NCBI RefSeq assembly: GCF_900110275.1
Contig: NZ_FODC01000004.1
Coordinates: forward strand, 1 to 64,000
Source of the DNA: Duganella sp. CF517
GTDB taxonomy: Bacteria > Pseudomonadota > Gammaproteobacteria > Burkholderiales > Burkholderiaceae_D
Direction: 5' to 3'
DNA length: 64,000 nt
The translations under genes were made by a program, and so were the position numbers. Every line of letters starts with the position of its first letter. The first letter of the stretch is position 1. The notes under the pieces were generated by a model that was not told the origin of the DNA, searched no databases, and saw only the letters and a list, made by a program, of their open reading frames with translations. Positions 9,571-20,117 of this stretch are shown here, one piece after another.

Positions 9571-11409
9571 ATGAATCATCAAGCCCTCTCGTCTTTCATT
9601 TGGTCGGTCGCCGACCTTCTGCGCGGCGACTACAAGCAATCCGACTATGGCAAGGTCATCTTGCCGTTCACCATATTACGTCGCCTCGACTGCGTGCTGG
9701 AAGCCACGAAACCGGCAGTACTAGCGGAGTTTGATGCCAAGACCAAGGCTGGGCTGAACCCAGAGCCGTTCTTGGTACGTAAGGCAGGCCAATCCTTCTA
9801 CAATACATCATCGCTGGACCTGACAACGCTGCTGGGCGACCAGGACCACATCCGGCAGAACCTCTACGCCTACATACAGGCGTTCTCGCCAGCAGCGCGC
9901 GACATCTTCGAACGGTTCGACTTCTATACCCAAATAGAACGTCTCGGCAAAGCAGGCCTCCTGTACCTTGTTGTCGAGAAGTTCGCGAACATCGACCTGC
10001 ATCCGAATGTCGTGGACAATGCCGACATGGGCTTGGTCTTCGAGGAGCTGATTCGCAAGTTCGCTGAAATCTCTAACGAGACCGCCGGTGAACACTTCAC
10101 CCCGCGCGAAGTCATCCGGCTGATGGTGAACTTGCTGTTCATCGAGGACGATGATGTGCTCACGCCAGGTAATGCTGTTGTGCGCACTATCTATGACCCT
10201 ACGGCCGGTACGGGGGGCATGCTGTCCGTCGCGGGTGAGTATCTATCTGAGCACAACCCTGACGCTCGCCTGACCATGTTTGGCCAGGAACTGAATGACG
10301 AGTCGTACGCTATCTGCAAAGCAGACATGCTCATCAAGGGCCAGGATGTCGGCAACATCGTAGTCGGCAATACTCTTTCAGAGGATGGCCACGGGGGCAA
10401 GAAATTCGACTACATGCTTTCCAATCCTCCGTTTGGCGTCGAGTGGAAGAAGGTCGAGAAGGAAGTGCGCAAGGAGGCTGCGGAGAAGGGCTTCGATGGA
10501 CGCTTCGGACCAGGGCTGCCACGCGTGTCGGACGGCTCAATGCTGTTCCTGCTGCACCTCATTGCTAAGATGCGCCCGGCCGTCGATGGCGGTAGCCGCA
10601 TCGGCATCGTGCTGAACGGCTCACCTCTTTTCACCGGTGGTGCAGGCTCTGGTGAGAGTGAAATTCGTCGCTACGTACTCGAGAACGACTTGGTCGAGGC
10701 CATCATTGGTCTGCCTACGGACATGTTCTACAACACCGGAATTTCGACTTATATCTGGATTCTGTCGAACAAGAAGCCTGACGACCGCAAAGGATGGGTG
10801 CAGCTCATTGACGCCAGCAGCTTCTGGCAGAAGATGCGCAAGAGCTTGGGCAGTAAGCGCAAGGAGATGTCCGATGACCATATTGCTGATATTACGCGAC
10901 TGTTCGGCGACTTTAGCGAGGGCGACCTGGTCGCGGTGCTTGATGCCAAAGGCAATGAGGTTGAGCGAAAGGTATTGGCACCTGGTGATAAAGCGCCGGA
11001 TGCGCCGGAAGGCGGAAAGGTCAAGGTCGCACCAATATCCCGCGTGTTTAAGAACCACGAATTTGGGTACACGACCATTACTGTTGAGCGTCCAATGTAC
11101 GACGAGGCGGGCAAAGTTGTAGTAGGGCTGAAGGGCAAGCAGAAGGGCCTGCCGCAAGCTGACAGCTCATTGCGCGACACAGAAAACGTGTCGCTGGTCG
11201 ATGAGGTTCAGGCGTATTTTGAGCGCGAGGTATTGCCGCATGCGCCCGATGCATGGATTGACCATGACAAGTCTAAGGTCGGCTATGAAATTCCGTTCAA
11301 TCGGCACTTCTATGTGTTCGAGCCGCCGCGTGACCTGCATACCATCGACGAGGAACTCAAGGGCGTCACAGCCACAATCATGAAGATGCTCGAGGAGTTG
11401 GCGGAATGA
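9571..11409 (+). CDS. hsdM: Type I restriction-modification system, DNA methyltransferase subunit HsdM
   Basis: 612 aa, N6-adenine methyltransferase subunit that methylates host DNA together with HsdS. The N-terminal helical HsdM domain begins [18 protein letters not shown]. The AdoMet site [10 protein letters not shown] is near residue 209 and the catalytic NPPFG near residue 285. A C-terminal tail with a [15 protein letters not shown] block is usual for this HsdM subtype. Its stop overlaps the hsdS start as ATGA (11406-11409). All key residues are present, so the subunit looks functional. Confidence 0.95.
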   Translation: MNHQALSSFIWSVADLLRGDYKQSDYGKVILPFTILRRLDCVLEATKPAVLAEFDAKTKAGLNPEPFLVRKAGQSFYNTSSLDLTTLLGDQDHIRQNLYAYIQAFSPAARDIFERFDFYTQIERLGKAGLLYLVVEKFANIDLHPNVVDNADMGLVFEELIRKFAEISNETAGEHFTPREVIRLMVNLLFIEDDDVLTPGNAVVRTIYDPTAGTGGMLSVAGEYLSEHNPDARLTMFGQELNDESYAICKADMLIKGQDVGNIVVGNTLSEDGHGGKKFDYMLSNPPFGVEWKKVEKEVRKEAAEKGFDGRFGPGLPRVSDGSMLFLLHLIAKMRPAVDGGSRIGIVLNGSPLFTGGAGSGESEIRRYVLENDLVEAIIGLPTDMFYNTGISTYIWILSNKKPDDRKGWVQLIDASSFWQKMRKSLGSKRKEMSDDHIADITRLFGDFSEGDLVAVLDAKGNEVERKVLAPGDKAPDAPEGGKVKVAPISRVFKNHEFGYTTITVERPMYDEAGKVVVGLKGKQKGLPQADSSLRDTENVSLVDEVQAYFEREVLPHAPDAWIDHDKSKVGYEIPFNRHFYVFEPPRDLHTIDEELKGVTATIMKMLEELAE

Positions 11410-12773
11410 GCTTAAGACGATACTTGCAATATAAAGATAGCGGTGTTCAATGGCTAGGGATGGTGCCTGACCATTGGGTAGTGAAGCCATTTAAGTGGGT
11501 AATTGAACGTAACGACGGAGGTGTTTGGGGCGATGAGCCAGATGGCATTTCCGACACTCTCGTCCTTCGTTCAACCGAGCAGACTGTTGCTGGGTGCTGG
11601 AAACTGGATGACCCAGCCTTGCGTAAATTAACTGAGTCCGAAAAGACATTTGCGCGATTGGAGGCAGGCGATTTGCTGGTGACAAAGTCAAGTGGCAGCT
11701 CGTTGCATATTGGTAAAACGACGCTTGTAACGGAGGATATCGCTAAGCTTGAATGTTGCTATTCTAATTTCATGCAGCGTATTAGATTGTCGGATACTTT
11801 TCTTCCAAAGCTCGCTTGGTTCGTCATGAATAATGATTTGGCTCGGCTCCAGTTTGACCTGCTATCTAATTCGACAACAGGATTGGCGAACTTAAATGGC
11901 ACGATGATTGGCAAAATAATATTGCCGGTGGCGCCGCTGCTCGAGCAAGTGGAAATTCTTACTTTCCTCGACTACGAAACCGCCAAAATTGACGAACTGA
12001 TTTCGGAGCAAAAAAAACTCATCACGCTGCTCGCCGAAAAACGCCAAGCTACCATCTCCCACGCAGTTACCAAGGGATTGAATCCAAATGCGTCGATGAA
12101 GGAATCTGGCGTGGAATGGTTGGGGGAGGTACCGGAGCATTGGACTGTTAAAAACCTACGCCACTTTGCAGCGGTACTCAGAGGAAAATTCACACATAGG
12201 CCACGAAATGACCCCGCGTTTTATGATGGTGATTACCCGTTCGTCCAGACTGGTGATATCACAGGAACTGACCGTTATATTTCGAGCTATAAGCAGACCT
12301 TAAATGAGAAAGGTGCGGCCGTTAGCAAGGAATTTCCGAAAGGTACATTAGTGATGGCTATTGCGGCAAATGTTGGAGATGTGGCTATCTTAGACTTTGC
12401 TGCATTTTTTCCAGATAGTGTAGTAGGTCTGGTTCCAAACCACGGAACAGACTTAACGTATTTCTATTATCTTTTGGGCGCAATGAGGAAACCAATGCAT
12501 CAGATGGCTACCGTGAGCACCCAAATGAATCTGAACGTTGAACAGATTACTGCACTAATCGCTGGATGTCCACCTTTAGCGGAACAAGAGTCAATTGTTC
12601 AATTTTTAGATAGTGAAATATGTCGTCTTGATTTGTTGACTGTAGAAGCGACCCGGGGGATAGGTCTGTTAAAGGAACGTCGTAGCGCTCTTATCTCCGC
12701 AGCCGTCACCGGAAAAATCGATGTTCGTCGAGAAGTTCAACAAGAGCCAGTCACAATTCAGGACGCCTCCTAA
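11406..12773 (+). CDS. hsdS: Type I restriction-modification system, specificity subunit HsdS
   Basis: 455 aa. It has two target-recognition halves, each opening with the typical [16 protein letters not shown] (about residue 9) and [16 protein letters not shown] (about residue 233) segments. Each half ends in a conserved helical spacer, [17 protein letters not shown] and [17 protein letters not shown]. This is the normal HsdS plan, which recognises a split DNA site. The target sequence cannot be read from the protein. Its base composition is lower in G+C than hsdM and hsdR, as often seen for exchangeable specificity genes. The stop overlaps the hsdR start by one base (TAATG). Confidence 0.93.
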   Translation: MSLRRYLQYKDSGVQWLGMVPDHWVVKPFKWVIERNDGGVWGDEPDGISDTLVLRSTEQTVAGCWKLDDPALRKLTESEKTFARLEAGDLLVTKSSGSSLHIGKTTLVTEDIAKLECCYSNFMQRIRLSDTFLPKLAWFVMNNDLARLQFDLLSNSTTGLANLNGTMIGKIILPVAPLLEQVEILTFLDYETAKIDELISEQKKLITLLAEKRQATISHAVTKGLNPNASMKESGVEWLGEVPEHWTVKNLRHFAAVLRGKFTHRPRNDPAFYDGDYPFVQTGDITGTDRYISSYKQTLNEKGAAVSKEFPKGTLVMAIAANVGDVAILDFAAFFPDSVVGLVPNHGTDLTYFYYLLGAMRKPMHQMATVSTQMNLNVEQITALIAGCPPLAEQESIVQFLDSEICRLDLLTVEATRGIGLLKERRSALISAAVTGKIDVRREVQQEPVTIQDAS

Positions 12774-15700
12774 TGTCTAGCCTGCACAAGGAACTCCATT
12801 TCGAAGCCGCCATTTGTGAACATTTGCTGGCCAAAGGTTGGTTGTACGCGGAAGGCGATGCTGCAAATTATGATAAGCAGAACGCAATTTACATGCCAGA
12901 CTTATCGGCATGGCTGGAGGTCACGCAGCCAGACAGCTTCCAACGGTTGAACAAAACCCACGGTGCCGCGACCGCCAAGAACCTGGCTGAGCGTGTTCGC
13001 AAGAATTTGAACGAACGTGGCACTCTCGATGTGCTGCGTCGTGGCGTCGAAATGCTGGGCTTAGCAAAGCCGCTGTCCTTTGTGCAGTTCAAACCAGCGC
13101 TTGCCATCAACCCGGTCATCCAGCAGCACTACGCCGCGAACAGGCTGCGCGTGGTCCGTCAGGTGCATCACTCGCTCAACAAGGGGCATGAGTCCATCGA
13201 CCTGGTGCTCTTCGTGAACGGTATTGCGGTTGCAACATTGGAGCTGAAATCGGACTTCACGCAGAGCGTGGAGGATGCCGTTGACCAGTACCGCTATGAC
13301 CGTGACCCTGCACCTAAAGGCGGAATGGTCGAGCCGCTGCTGTCGTTCCCTGGCGGAGCGCTGGTGCACTTCGCCGTTAGCCAGGCAGAGGTGCAGATGA
13401 CGACTCGTCTCGCAGGCACGGCGACGCGGTTTCTCCCCTTCAATATGGGCAATTGTGGTGCTGCCGGTAATCCCCCCAATCCTGATGGCTATGCGACGTC
13501 CTACCTTTGGGAAAATGTCTTTTTTCGAGACAGCTGGCTGGAAATTCTTGGTCGTTACCTAATCGGAAAGCGCAACGACAAAAAGCAGATGACGAGCGTG
13601 ATTTTCCCACGCTACCATCAGCTCGATGCAACGCGAAAATTGGTGGCTGATGTGCTGGCCAATGGTGCTGGCGAACGTTATCTGATTCAGCATTCTGCCG
13701 GGTCGGGAAAGACGAATTCCATTGCTTGGACAGCTCACTTCCTGGCGGATTTGCATGGTCCGGACAACAAGAAATTATTCGATAGCGTGCTGGTGGTTTC
13801 GGACCGCACTGTGCTTGACTCCCAACTACAAGAGGCCATCTTCGACTTCGAACGCACTACAGGCGTCGTCGAAAGTATCACCAACGAGAACGGCAGCAAG
13901 AGCGCTCAGTTGTCGCAGGCGCTGAAGAACGGCAAGAAGATTATCGTTTGTACCATTCAAACGTTTCCGTTCGCTTTGAAGGCTGTGCAGGAGCTCTCCA
14001 GCACAGAAGGCAAGACCTTTGCCGTCATCGCTGACGAGGCCCATAGTTCACAAACAGGCGAGGCAGCATCTAAGCTGAAGCAACTGCTGTCAGCCGAAGA
14101 GCTGGCTGAGTTGCAGGACGGCGGCGAAATCGGGACCGAGGACTTACTCGCTGCGCAGATGGCCGCGCGTACCGGCGCCGATGGACTTACCTATGTCGCT
14201 TTCACAGCCACGCCGAAATCGAAAACGATGGAACTTTTTGGTCGACCGGGTCCTGATGGATTGCCACAGCCGTTCCACGTCTACTCAATGCGCCAGGCTA
14301 TCGAAGAGGGCTTCATTCTCGATGTCCTGAAAAACTACACGACCTACAAGCTTGCGTTCAAGCTCGCCAACGACGGCAAGGAATACGACGAAAAGGAAGT
14401 CGAGAAGAGCGAGGCAATGAAGGGCATTATGCAGTGGGTTCGGCTGCACCCGTACAACATCGCCCAGAAGGTCAAAGTCGTAGTCGAGCACTTCCGCGAA
14501 AACGTGCAGCCGCTTCTGCAAGGGCGAGCCAAGGCCATGATAGTGGTCAGCAGCCGAAAGGAAGCTGTACGCTGGCAGAAAGAGATTGCAGGATATATCC
14601 AAAAGCAGAACTATCCTCTGGGCGTTCTAGTGGCGTTTTCCGGCGAGGTTGATGACCCGGCCAGCTTCCCTGAACCGGTGAGTGAAGTCAGCAAGGACCT
14701 TAATCCTGGGTTGAAGGGCCGCGATATCCGCGAAGCGTTCAACGAGCAGAATTACCATTTGCTGTTGGTGGCCAACAAGTTCCAGACTGGATTTGACCAG
14801 CCACTGTTATGTGGCATGTATGTGGACAAGAAGCTGGGCGGTATCCAGGCAGTACAGACCCTTTCGCGATTGAATCGCGCTGCGCCTGGCAAGGACACTA
14901 CATATATTCTTGACTTTGTAAACGAGGCGGCAGAAGTGCTAGCTGCGTTCAAGACCTACTATGAAACGGCCGAGCTTGAGGCAACGACTGACCCTCATAT
15001 GGTGTACGACCTGCGTGCGAAGCTCGATAGCGCTGGTCACTATGACGATTTCGAAGTGGACCGAGTGGCCAAGGTCGCGACGGACCCGAAGGGTACGCAG
15101 AGCCAACTGCTCGCTGCGATTTCGCCGGTGGCTGACCGACTGCTGACGCGATTCAAGTCGGCGCAAGCGCAGAAGGTGGCGGCCGAAGCCCAAAACGACG
15201 AAAAGAATTCACAGGCGGGTAGGGACGCAATGGCAGCCCTATTGTTGTTCAAGAATGATATGGGTGCGTTCGTCCGCTTGTATTCGTTCTTGTCCCAGAT
15301 TTTCGATTACGGTAACACTGACATCGAAAAGCGTTTCCTGTTCTACAAGCTGCTGTTGCCACTGCTGGCGTTTGGACGTGAGCGTGATACGGTCGATTTG
15401 TCCAATGTGACCTTGACACACCACACCCTGAAGAATATCGGCAAGCAGGCGCTTACTTTGGGCCAAGGTGAGAAACCCAAGCTGCCACCGATGGATGGTG
15501 CCGGTAGCGGCTCGGCCCAAGACAAGGAGAAGGGCTACCTTGACGAAATCATCGAAAAGGTGAACGGTCTATTTGAAGGCGAACTGTCCGACAACGACCA
15601 GCTCGTCTACGTGAATGGCGTGATTAAGGGGAAGTTGCTTGAGAACGAGACCTTGATTCAGCAGGCTGCCAATAACAGCAAGGAGCAGTTCGCCAACTCG

Positions 15701-15883
15701 CCAGACCTGTCGAATGCGCTCCTCAATGCCATCATGGATGCACTTGATGCCCATACCAGCATGAGTACGCAGGCCTTGGATTCGCAGCGAGTACGTGACG
15801 GCTTGAAGGAAACTTTACTCGGACCTGCTCAGCTGTATGAGGCGTTACGTGCGCGTTCTAATGTTGATGGCATTAGACCTTAA
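12773..15883 (+). CDS. hsdR: Type I restriction-modification system, endonuclease/translocase subunit HsdR
   Basis: 1036 aa, the motor and nuclease subunit that cuts unmodified DNA. The N-terminal PD-(D/E)xK nuclease core is visible as ESIDLVLFVNG followed by TLELKSD (E-x-K) near residue 160. The SF2 helicase motor has Walker A HSAGSGKTNSIAW near residue 310 and a DEAH box (IADEAHSSQTG) near residue 420. Motifs AFTATP and a later TGFDQP block follow, with the C-terminal helical region that binds HsdM. The length is usual. All visible motifs are intact, so the three-gene operon should be active. Confidence 0.95.
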   Translation: MSSLHKELHFEAAICEHLLAKGWLYAEGDAANYDKQNAIYMPDLSAWLEVTQPDSFQRLNKTHGAATAKNLAERVRKNLNERGTLDVLRRGVEMLGLAKPLSFVQFKPALAINPVIQQHYAANRLRVVRQVHHSLNKGHESIDLVLFVNGIAVATLELKSDFTQSVEDAVDQYRYDRDPAPKGGMVEPLLSFPGGALVHFAVSQAEVQMTTRLAGTATRFLPFNMGNCGAAGNPPNPDGYATSYLWENVFFRDSWLEILGRYLIGKRNDKKQMTSVIFPRYHQLDATRKLVADVLANGAGERYLIQHSAGSGKTNSIAWTAHFLADLHGPDNKKLFDSVLVVSDRTVLDSQLQEAIFDFERTTGVVESITNENGSKSAQLSQALKNGKKIIVCTIQTFPFALKAVQELSSTEGKTFAVIADEAHSSQTGEAASKLKQLLSAEELAELQDGGEIGTEDLLAAQMAARTGADGLTYVAFTATPKSKTMELFGRPGPDGLPQPFHVYSMRQAIEEGFILDVLKNYTTYKLAFKLANDGKEYDEKEVEKSEAMKGIMQWVRLHPYNIAQKVKVVVEHFRENVQPLLQGRAKAMIVVSSRKEAVRWQKEIAGYIQKQNYPLGVLVAFSGEVDDPASFPEPVSEVSKDLNPGLKGRDIREAFNEQNYHLLLVANKFQTGFDQPLLCGMYVDKKLGGIQAVQTLSRLNRAAPGKDTTYILDFVNEAAEVLAAFKTYYETAELEATTDPHMVYDLRAKLDSAGHYDDFEVDRVAKVATDPKGTQSQLLAAISPVADRLLTRFKSAQAQKVAAEAQNDEKNSQAGRDAMAALLLFKNDMGAFVRLYSFLSQIFDYGNTDIEKRFLFYKLLLPLLAFGRERDTVDLSNVTLTHHTLKNIGKQALTLGQGEKPKLPPMDGAGSGSAQDKEKGYLDEIIEKVNGLFEGELSDNDQLVYVNGVIKGKLLENETLIQQAANNSKEQFANSPDLSNALLNAIMDALDAHTSMSTQALDSQRVRDGLKETLLGPAQLYEALRARSNVDGIRP

Positions 15884-16015
15884 TTCTCACTAGCGCATCC
15901 GATGGGAAAATATGATTTTGAAATACTGACATTATGTGCTCTCTGTGTGGTAGCTTGCAATACGAAGTGGTCTAAGTCTCGAAGCTCGCCTTGTTGGAAT
16001 TGATGGAAGATTATT

Positions 16016-17206
16016 ATGGATGAGAAAATTGTGTTGCCGCTAGGGCTAATAGCGCCGAGCGATTTTGTTGAAGTATATAAGTCGTCCGGTAGATATATAT
16101 TTCAGATTTCCACCGATTACCTCAAAAGTATAGAGTACGATGTTTCTGAAGTATTAATAATACAAAGAGTTATATCGTTGGCACAGAAGAGCAACCAAAT
16201 CGAGGTTTGGTGGCCACGCTCTATAGCGAATTTTGTATTTAACTCGCCTACTCTGTTTCCACTGCTCGCAGTTCTTCTATGTATTGATTCGGCGGTACAT
16301 AAAATTGTGGGAGATAGCGGGGAAAAAATTGAAATTGATGTCGAGGAAAGTAGGCAGCGCATCTATAAATTTATTCCAAAAGCAGACTTATTCTCTGACG
16401 TGCAGATAATGTTGTGCGCTGATAGTAGAGGCCACGGACGTCCACACTCACTTTATAGCAAGTCAGGAAGTCCATCTATTGCGAAAGATAAATTTGAATC
16501 AATAGTGGACCGTTTAATGGCCAGTCTGTCCACCGGCATGCCATCCGCCAAACATGCTATAAAATTCAGTCAGGCAATGGGCACAATAGTGGCTGAGCTC
16601 TTTGAAAATACGGATTTGCACGGTCGGCTGGACCTAAATGGAATCCCTGTCAAAAAAAGTGGTTTGCGCGGACTTATATTTAAACGAATCGAAATAGAGA
16701 AAAATAGTCCAGTTTCTTCTGGTGAAAATTATGATGAAAATTCTCCAAAAGCATTCCGCAAGTTTACGAAGCAAAAGGTAGGTGCGCTGGAAATATCAAT
16801 TTTTGACTCCGGCATTGGATTTTATCCATCCTTTACGAAAACATCTTTGCTAGAGACTACTAAGATTGAGGACGAATGGGAAGTCTTACATCGCTGTTTG
16901 AAGCGCCATTATGATGATGTTTCTGGAGTAAAGGCAGTTTCGCATCGGGGTATGGGACTTTATGAAGTGCTTCGCGCTCTTAAATTTGTGAATGGAATGA
17001 TAGAAGTACGCTCTGGGCGTGTATTTGGATTTAGGACATTTCTACCAGGGCAAATGGAATTTCTTATCGAATCTTTTGAGTCTGAATTGAGACCGGGAAT
17101 GCCAAAACCGTTGCTTCTTGATGGAAATAGAAGGGTTAGCAGGTCGCCGACACCCAACGAGTATTTAAGCGGCTCCTCCGTTCGCGTAGTAATTCCTATT
17201 TATTAA
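16016..17206 (+). CDS. GHKL (histidine-kinase-like) ATPase, first gene of a two-gene module
   Basis: 396 aa. The C-terminal half carries the Bergerat fold motifs: N box ELFENTDLHG (residues 194-203), G1 box FDSGIGF (263-269) and G2 box RGMGLYEVL (311-319). There is no dimerisation/phospho-acceptor His region, receiver or membrane segment, so it is not an ordinary sensor kinase. The N-terminal 180 residues match nothing I know. GGAAGA lies six bases before the ATG. The next gene starts two bases after this stop. The pair sits between hsdR and a Fic gene in a defence island, which suggests a sensor/regulator role in a conflict system (inference). Confidence 0.7.
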   Translation: MDEKIVLPLGLIAPSDFVEVYKSSGRYIFQISTDYLKSIEYDVSEVLIIQRVISLAQKSNQIEVWWPRSIANFVFNSPTLFPLLAVLLCIDSAVHKIVGDSGEKIEIDVEESRQRIYKFIPKADLFSDVQIMLCADSRGHGRPHSLYSKSGSPSIAKDKFESIVDRLMASLSTGMPSAKHAIKFSQAMGTIVAELFENTDLHGRLDLNGIPVKKSGLRGLIFKRIEIEKNSPVSSGENYDENSPKAFRKFTKQKVGALEISIFDSGIGFYPSFTKTSLLETTKIEDEWEVLHRCLKRHYDDVSGVKAVSHRGMGLYEVLRALKFVNGMIEVRSGRVFGFRTFLPGQMEFLIESFESELRPGMPKPLLLDGNRRVSRSPTPNEYLSGSSVRVVIPIY

Positions 17207-17208
17207 TT

Positions 17209-19437
17209 ATGCACGCACTTAACCTAAGCACAAGATTTAAAGATAAATCCTATCAAGGCGAAGCCGTACTGTTAGTGTATGACGAGCAGCATCTAAGCAG
17301 CAATATAATAAGCGAAGATGTCCGAGACCAATTTGAGTCGAGGCCAGCGACCGCTCGCGTGTATGTATTAGCACCATTCTTGCCTCAGTCAGAAATACGT
17401 GAGGCATTTTTAGAGGGAACTCTTTTTAATCGGGTTCAAAGCTATTTTCACGCCCTCGGTGGTCGAATTTACATTTGTGGTTTCGGCGTAGCGAACGGTA
17501 GAAGCACATGTGTAGGAATTCCTTTTACTGTGAATTCGGAAAATGAACCCGTTGAAGAGTCTCCTGTTGAAATTGACTCAGAGTTGATTCATGGCTGGCT
17601 TTTTGACCTCTTTGATAGATATTCCGGACGTGTTAGCGCACCGCCTGGAGTTCATTTTGGCAAATCCTCAGGTAAACACTCCGATAAATTTTTACGTGTA
17701 AGCAATATTACGTTGTCATCGAAGTCATGCGCCTTGATAGGATACTGTACGTTGGGAAGCATAATCTGCGCGCAACCGAAAAGGATATATGTCGACACAG
17801 CACCACTAATTTCTGTTGCCTTTGCGATGGAGAAAATTGCATTGGTAAACTCTTTATGGGAACTGCCAGTTCAGATTACTTCGTTTAGCTCCTACGGCGG
17901 ACTTGCTAAACTTCCTGCTGCTTCCAATCGAGATGTGGTGCTCATCTCTGCTTCCACTTCAGGTGGATTGGTCAATAAAATTCTAGAAAAAGGATTTCAA
18001 TCCGGGAATATTGCGACTTTATTCTTTCTGGCGTCATCTCATGATGCAGTCTGCGGAGAGGCTAACGTCTGTAATCTTACTTTTTACCCTGGTCGAAATT
18101 TCGGTTATCCGTACTTAGAAAACTATTCCGCTGAAGATTGTAAATTTTGCAAGGATAATATTTTTTTGGCCGAATTGGAAGGTGACCAATTTTTATTGGA
18201 AAAACGTGCTTTAAAAAAGTTAATGATAAAGAAGGTAACTCAAAAGCCTGAGGCGAGAGAAGCATTCGAGTTTTTTGCGCGACGTGGGTTCTTTGAAGTA
18301 CAACTTTATGCAGATTCCCATAGGGGAAGTATTTTTTCAATAGATTCTGATTTGATTCTTTCCCATCAGGATGTTAGGTCACCGCTGCTTCGACTGATTA
18401 AGCGATTTACGCCATCCCCTTTGAATTATTTGATTGTGGATGGTATTTCCATTACGAATGTGAAAATTTTGTTGGCTGAATCTGGCTATTCTGGTGTCGA
18501 CGATTTGAATATTGTCGCATCGACTGCACTCTCAACCTTACCTTCTGTTCCGGGCGGAAGTGCATTAGTTATTTTCGGAGTTCTAGACGATTTTTCTAGG
18601 GCGAGAGACATAAATGCTCAACTGAGAACTATTGTGTCAAAGGGCATTGTTGCCTATGTTTCCGCACTTACGATAGCGGATTCAGCAGAATATTTAGCAG
18701 ATTTGAAAATGTTTTTGTGTTACGGAGAGCTTGGTAGGGATACGTTCACGTTTGCCAGTGCCCATCAGTTGATGCTTCCTCGAAGGGGAGGCGAAGTAAC
18801 TTCATGGGAGCTTGAGCGAGATTTATTATTAAAGCTCAAGGCAGAGTTCCCGAGTATAGCGGAATTTTCTGCTCGATTAGATATTATTGAAAATAGCGGT
18901 ACGCGTGGGAGTGATTTGTTTTGGAGTGCAAGTGGAGTTGAACTTTCAATAAAACCAGATTTTGCCTACCTCAACTCCAGTAAGAGTCCTGAACTAATAT
19001 CGCAAGGTGATATTTTTGCGGTTATATCCAATCTGATTGCTACGTCACGGGTCAATGAACGGGGTTTGAACGCCCCAATTGTCGTTGGGAAAGAGCCGAT
19101 AAAATGGACGCAATCAATTTATGGCCATACCGTACTTGACCCGCGAAATTTTGAAGACTATAACGATGACATTTTACGCGGTGCTTTTTTGCGCGGCGCA
19201 TTGAGCAGTGAGTTAAACTATTGTCACGACGAGGAAGCTAGCTCAAAGATTTTCTTTGTTATTCAAGCTCAAATTTTGGGATGGGCGAAGGGACGTGGAG
19301 ACAGCTTGCCTGAATTTTTGGTCGCTCTTAGTACCGGAAGATTAACCTTGTCACCGATATATATTTCCAAAATAAAATTAATTGTTCGTTCGGCAGCACT
19401 TCCTGATTATTTGGTTGTACTTGCTGCTAATATATAA
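17209..19437 (+). CDS. Large phosphoribosyltransferase-like protein, second gene of the GHKL module
   Basis: 742 aa, unrecognised overall. Residues about 150-260 recall an orotate-phosphoribosyltransferase-like fold: SSGKHSDKFLRVSNI resembles the SGRxS hood segment, and DVVLISASTSGGLVNKI (242-258) resembles the PRPP-binding loop, although the usual acidic pair before the loop is missing. A lone CKFC lies at 311-314. A further alpha/beta segment with ALVIFGVLDDFSRA lies at about 452-465. There are no membrane segments or signal peptide. It starts two bases after the GHKL gene. It may be the effector of the pair. The family call is motif reading by eye and uncertain. Confidence 0.55.
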   Translation: MHALNLSTRFKDKSYQGEAVLLVYDEQHLSSNIISEDVRDQFESRPATARVYVLAPFLPQSEIREAFLEGTLFNRVQSYFHALGGRIYICGFGVANGRSTCVGIPFTVNSENEPVEESPVEIDSELIHGWLFDLFDRYSGRVSAPPGVHFGKSSGKHSDKFLRVSNITLSSKSCALIGYCTLGSIICAQPKRIYVDTAPLISVAFAMEKIALVNSLWELPVQITSFSSYGGLAKLPAASNRDVVLISASTSGGLVNKILEKGFQSGNIATLFFLASSHDAVCGEANVCNLTFYPGRNFGYPYLENYSAEDCKFCKDNIFLAELEGDQFLLEKRALKKLMIKKVTQKPEAREAFEFFARRGFFEVQLYADSHRGSIFSIDSDLILSHQDVRSPLLRLIKRFTPSPLNYLIVDGISITNVKILLAESGYSGVDDLNIVASTALSTLPSVPGGSALVIFGVLDDFSRARDINAQLRTIVSKGIVAYVSALTIADSAEYLADLKMFLCYGELGRDTFTFASAHQLMLPRRGGEVTSWELERDLLLKLKAEFPSIAEFSARLDIIENSGTRGSDLFWSASGVELSIKPDFAYLNSSKSPELISQGDIFAVISNLIATSRVNERGLNAPIVVGKEPIKWTQSIYGHTVLDPRNFEDYNDDILRGAFLRGALSSELNYCHDEEASSKIFFVIQAQILGWAKGRGDSLPEFLVALSTGRLTLSPIYISKIKLIVRSAALPDYLVVLAANI

Positions 19438-20117
19438 CGTTTGGACTTGGTGGTGCTCGCTGTTGCTTGAAGTATTATATGCATGCTGGTTAAATAATGA
19501 CTGCTATCTTACAAAAGAATAGCTGTTCATATTTTCAACCAAATGCGTTATTGTGGAATCGAGGAGCGAAATGTTATTGGTTGGCGGTTATTATCGGAGA
19601 TAGCATTGGACCGTCACTATAGGAGTACATGGCTTGGACATTTCAACGGATTTTGACGAACTCGATGCCCTCAAAGCAAAGCTCGATGCGTTGCCGCCGT
19701 TGCCAACTGCGGCACTGCGCAACCTGCATGATGAGTTGGTGCTGCGATGGACCTACAATTCCAACGCCATCGAGGGTAACACGCTGACGCTGATGGAGAC
19801 CAAGGTCGTGCTTGAGGGCATTACAGTCGGTGGAAAGCTCCTGCGCGAGCACTTTGAGGCCATCAACCATCGCGATGCCATTTTGTACGTGGAGGATGTG
19901 GTCCGTAAGGCCGAGCCTCTGAGTGAGTGGCAGATACGTAATCTTCATCGCCTGGTGCTTAAGCAGATTGATGACGACAATGCCGGTGCCTACCGGAAGC
20001 TGAACGTAACCATTGCAGGTGCGCGCCATGTGCCGCCGGACATGCTGCTGGTGCCTGAGCAGATGGCGGCGCTGATGCATTGGTACGATACAGAGGGGGG
20101 TGTCCCTATGTCCTTCG

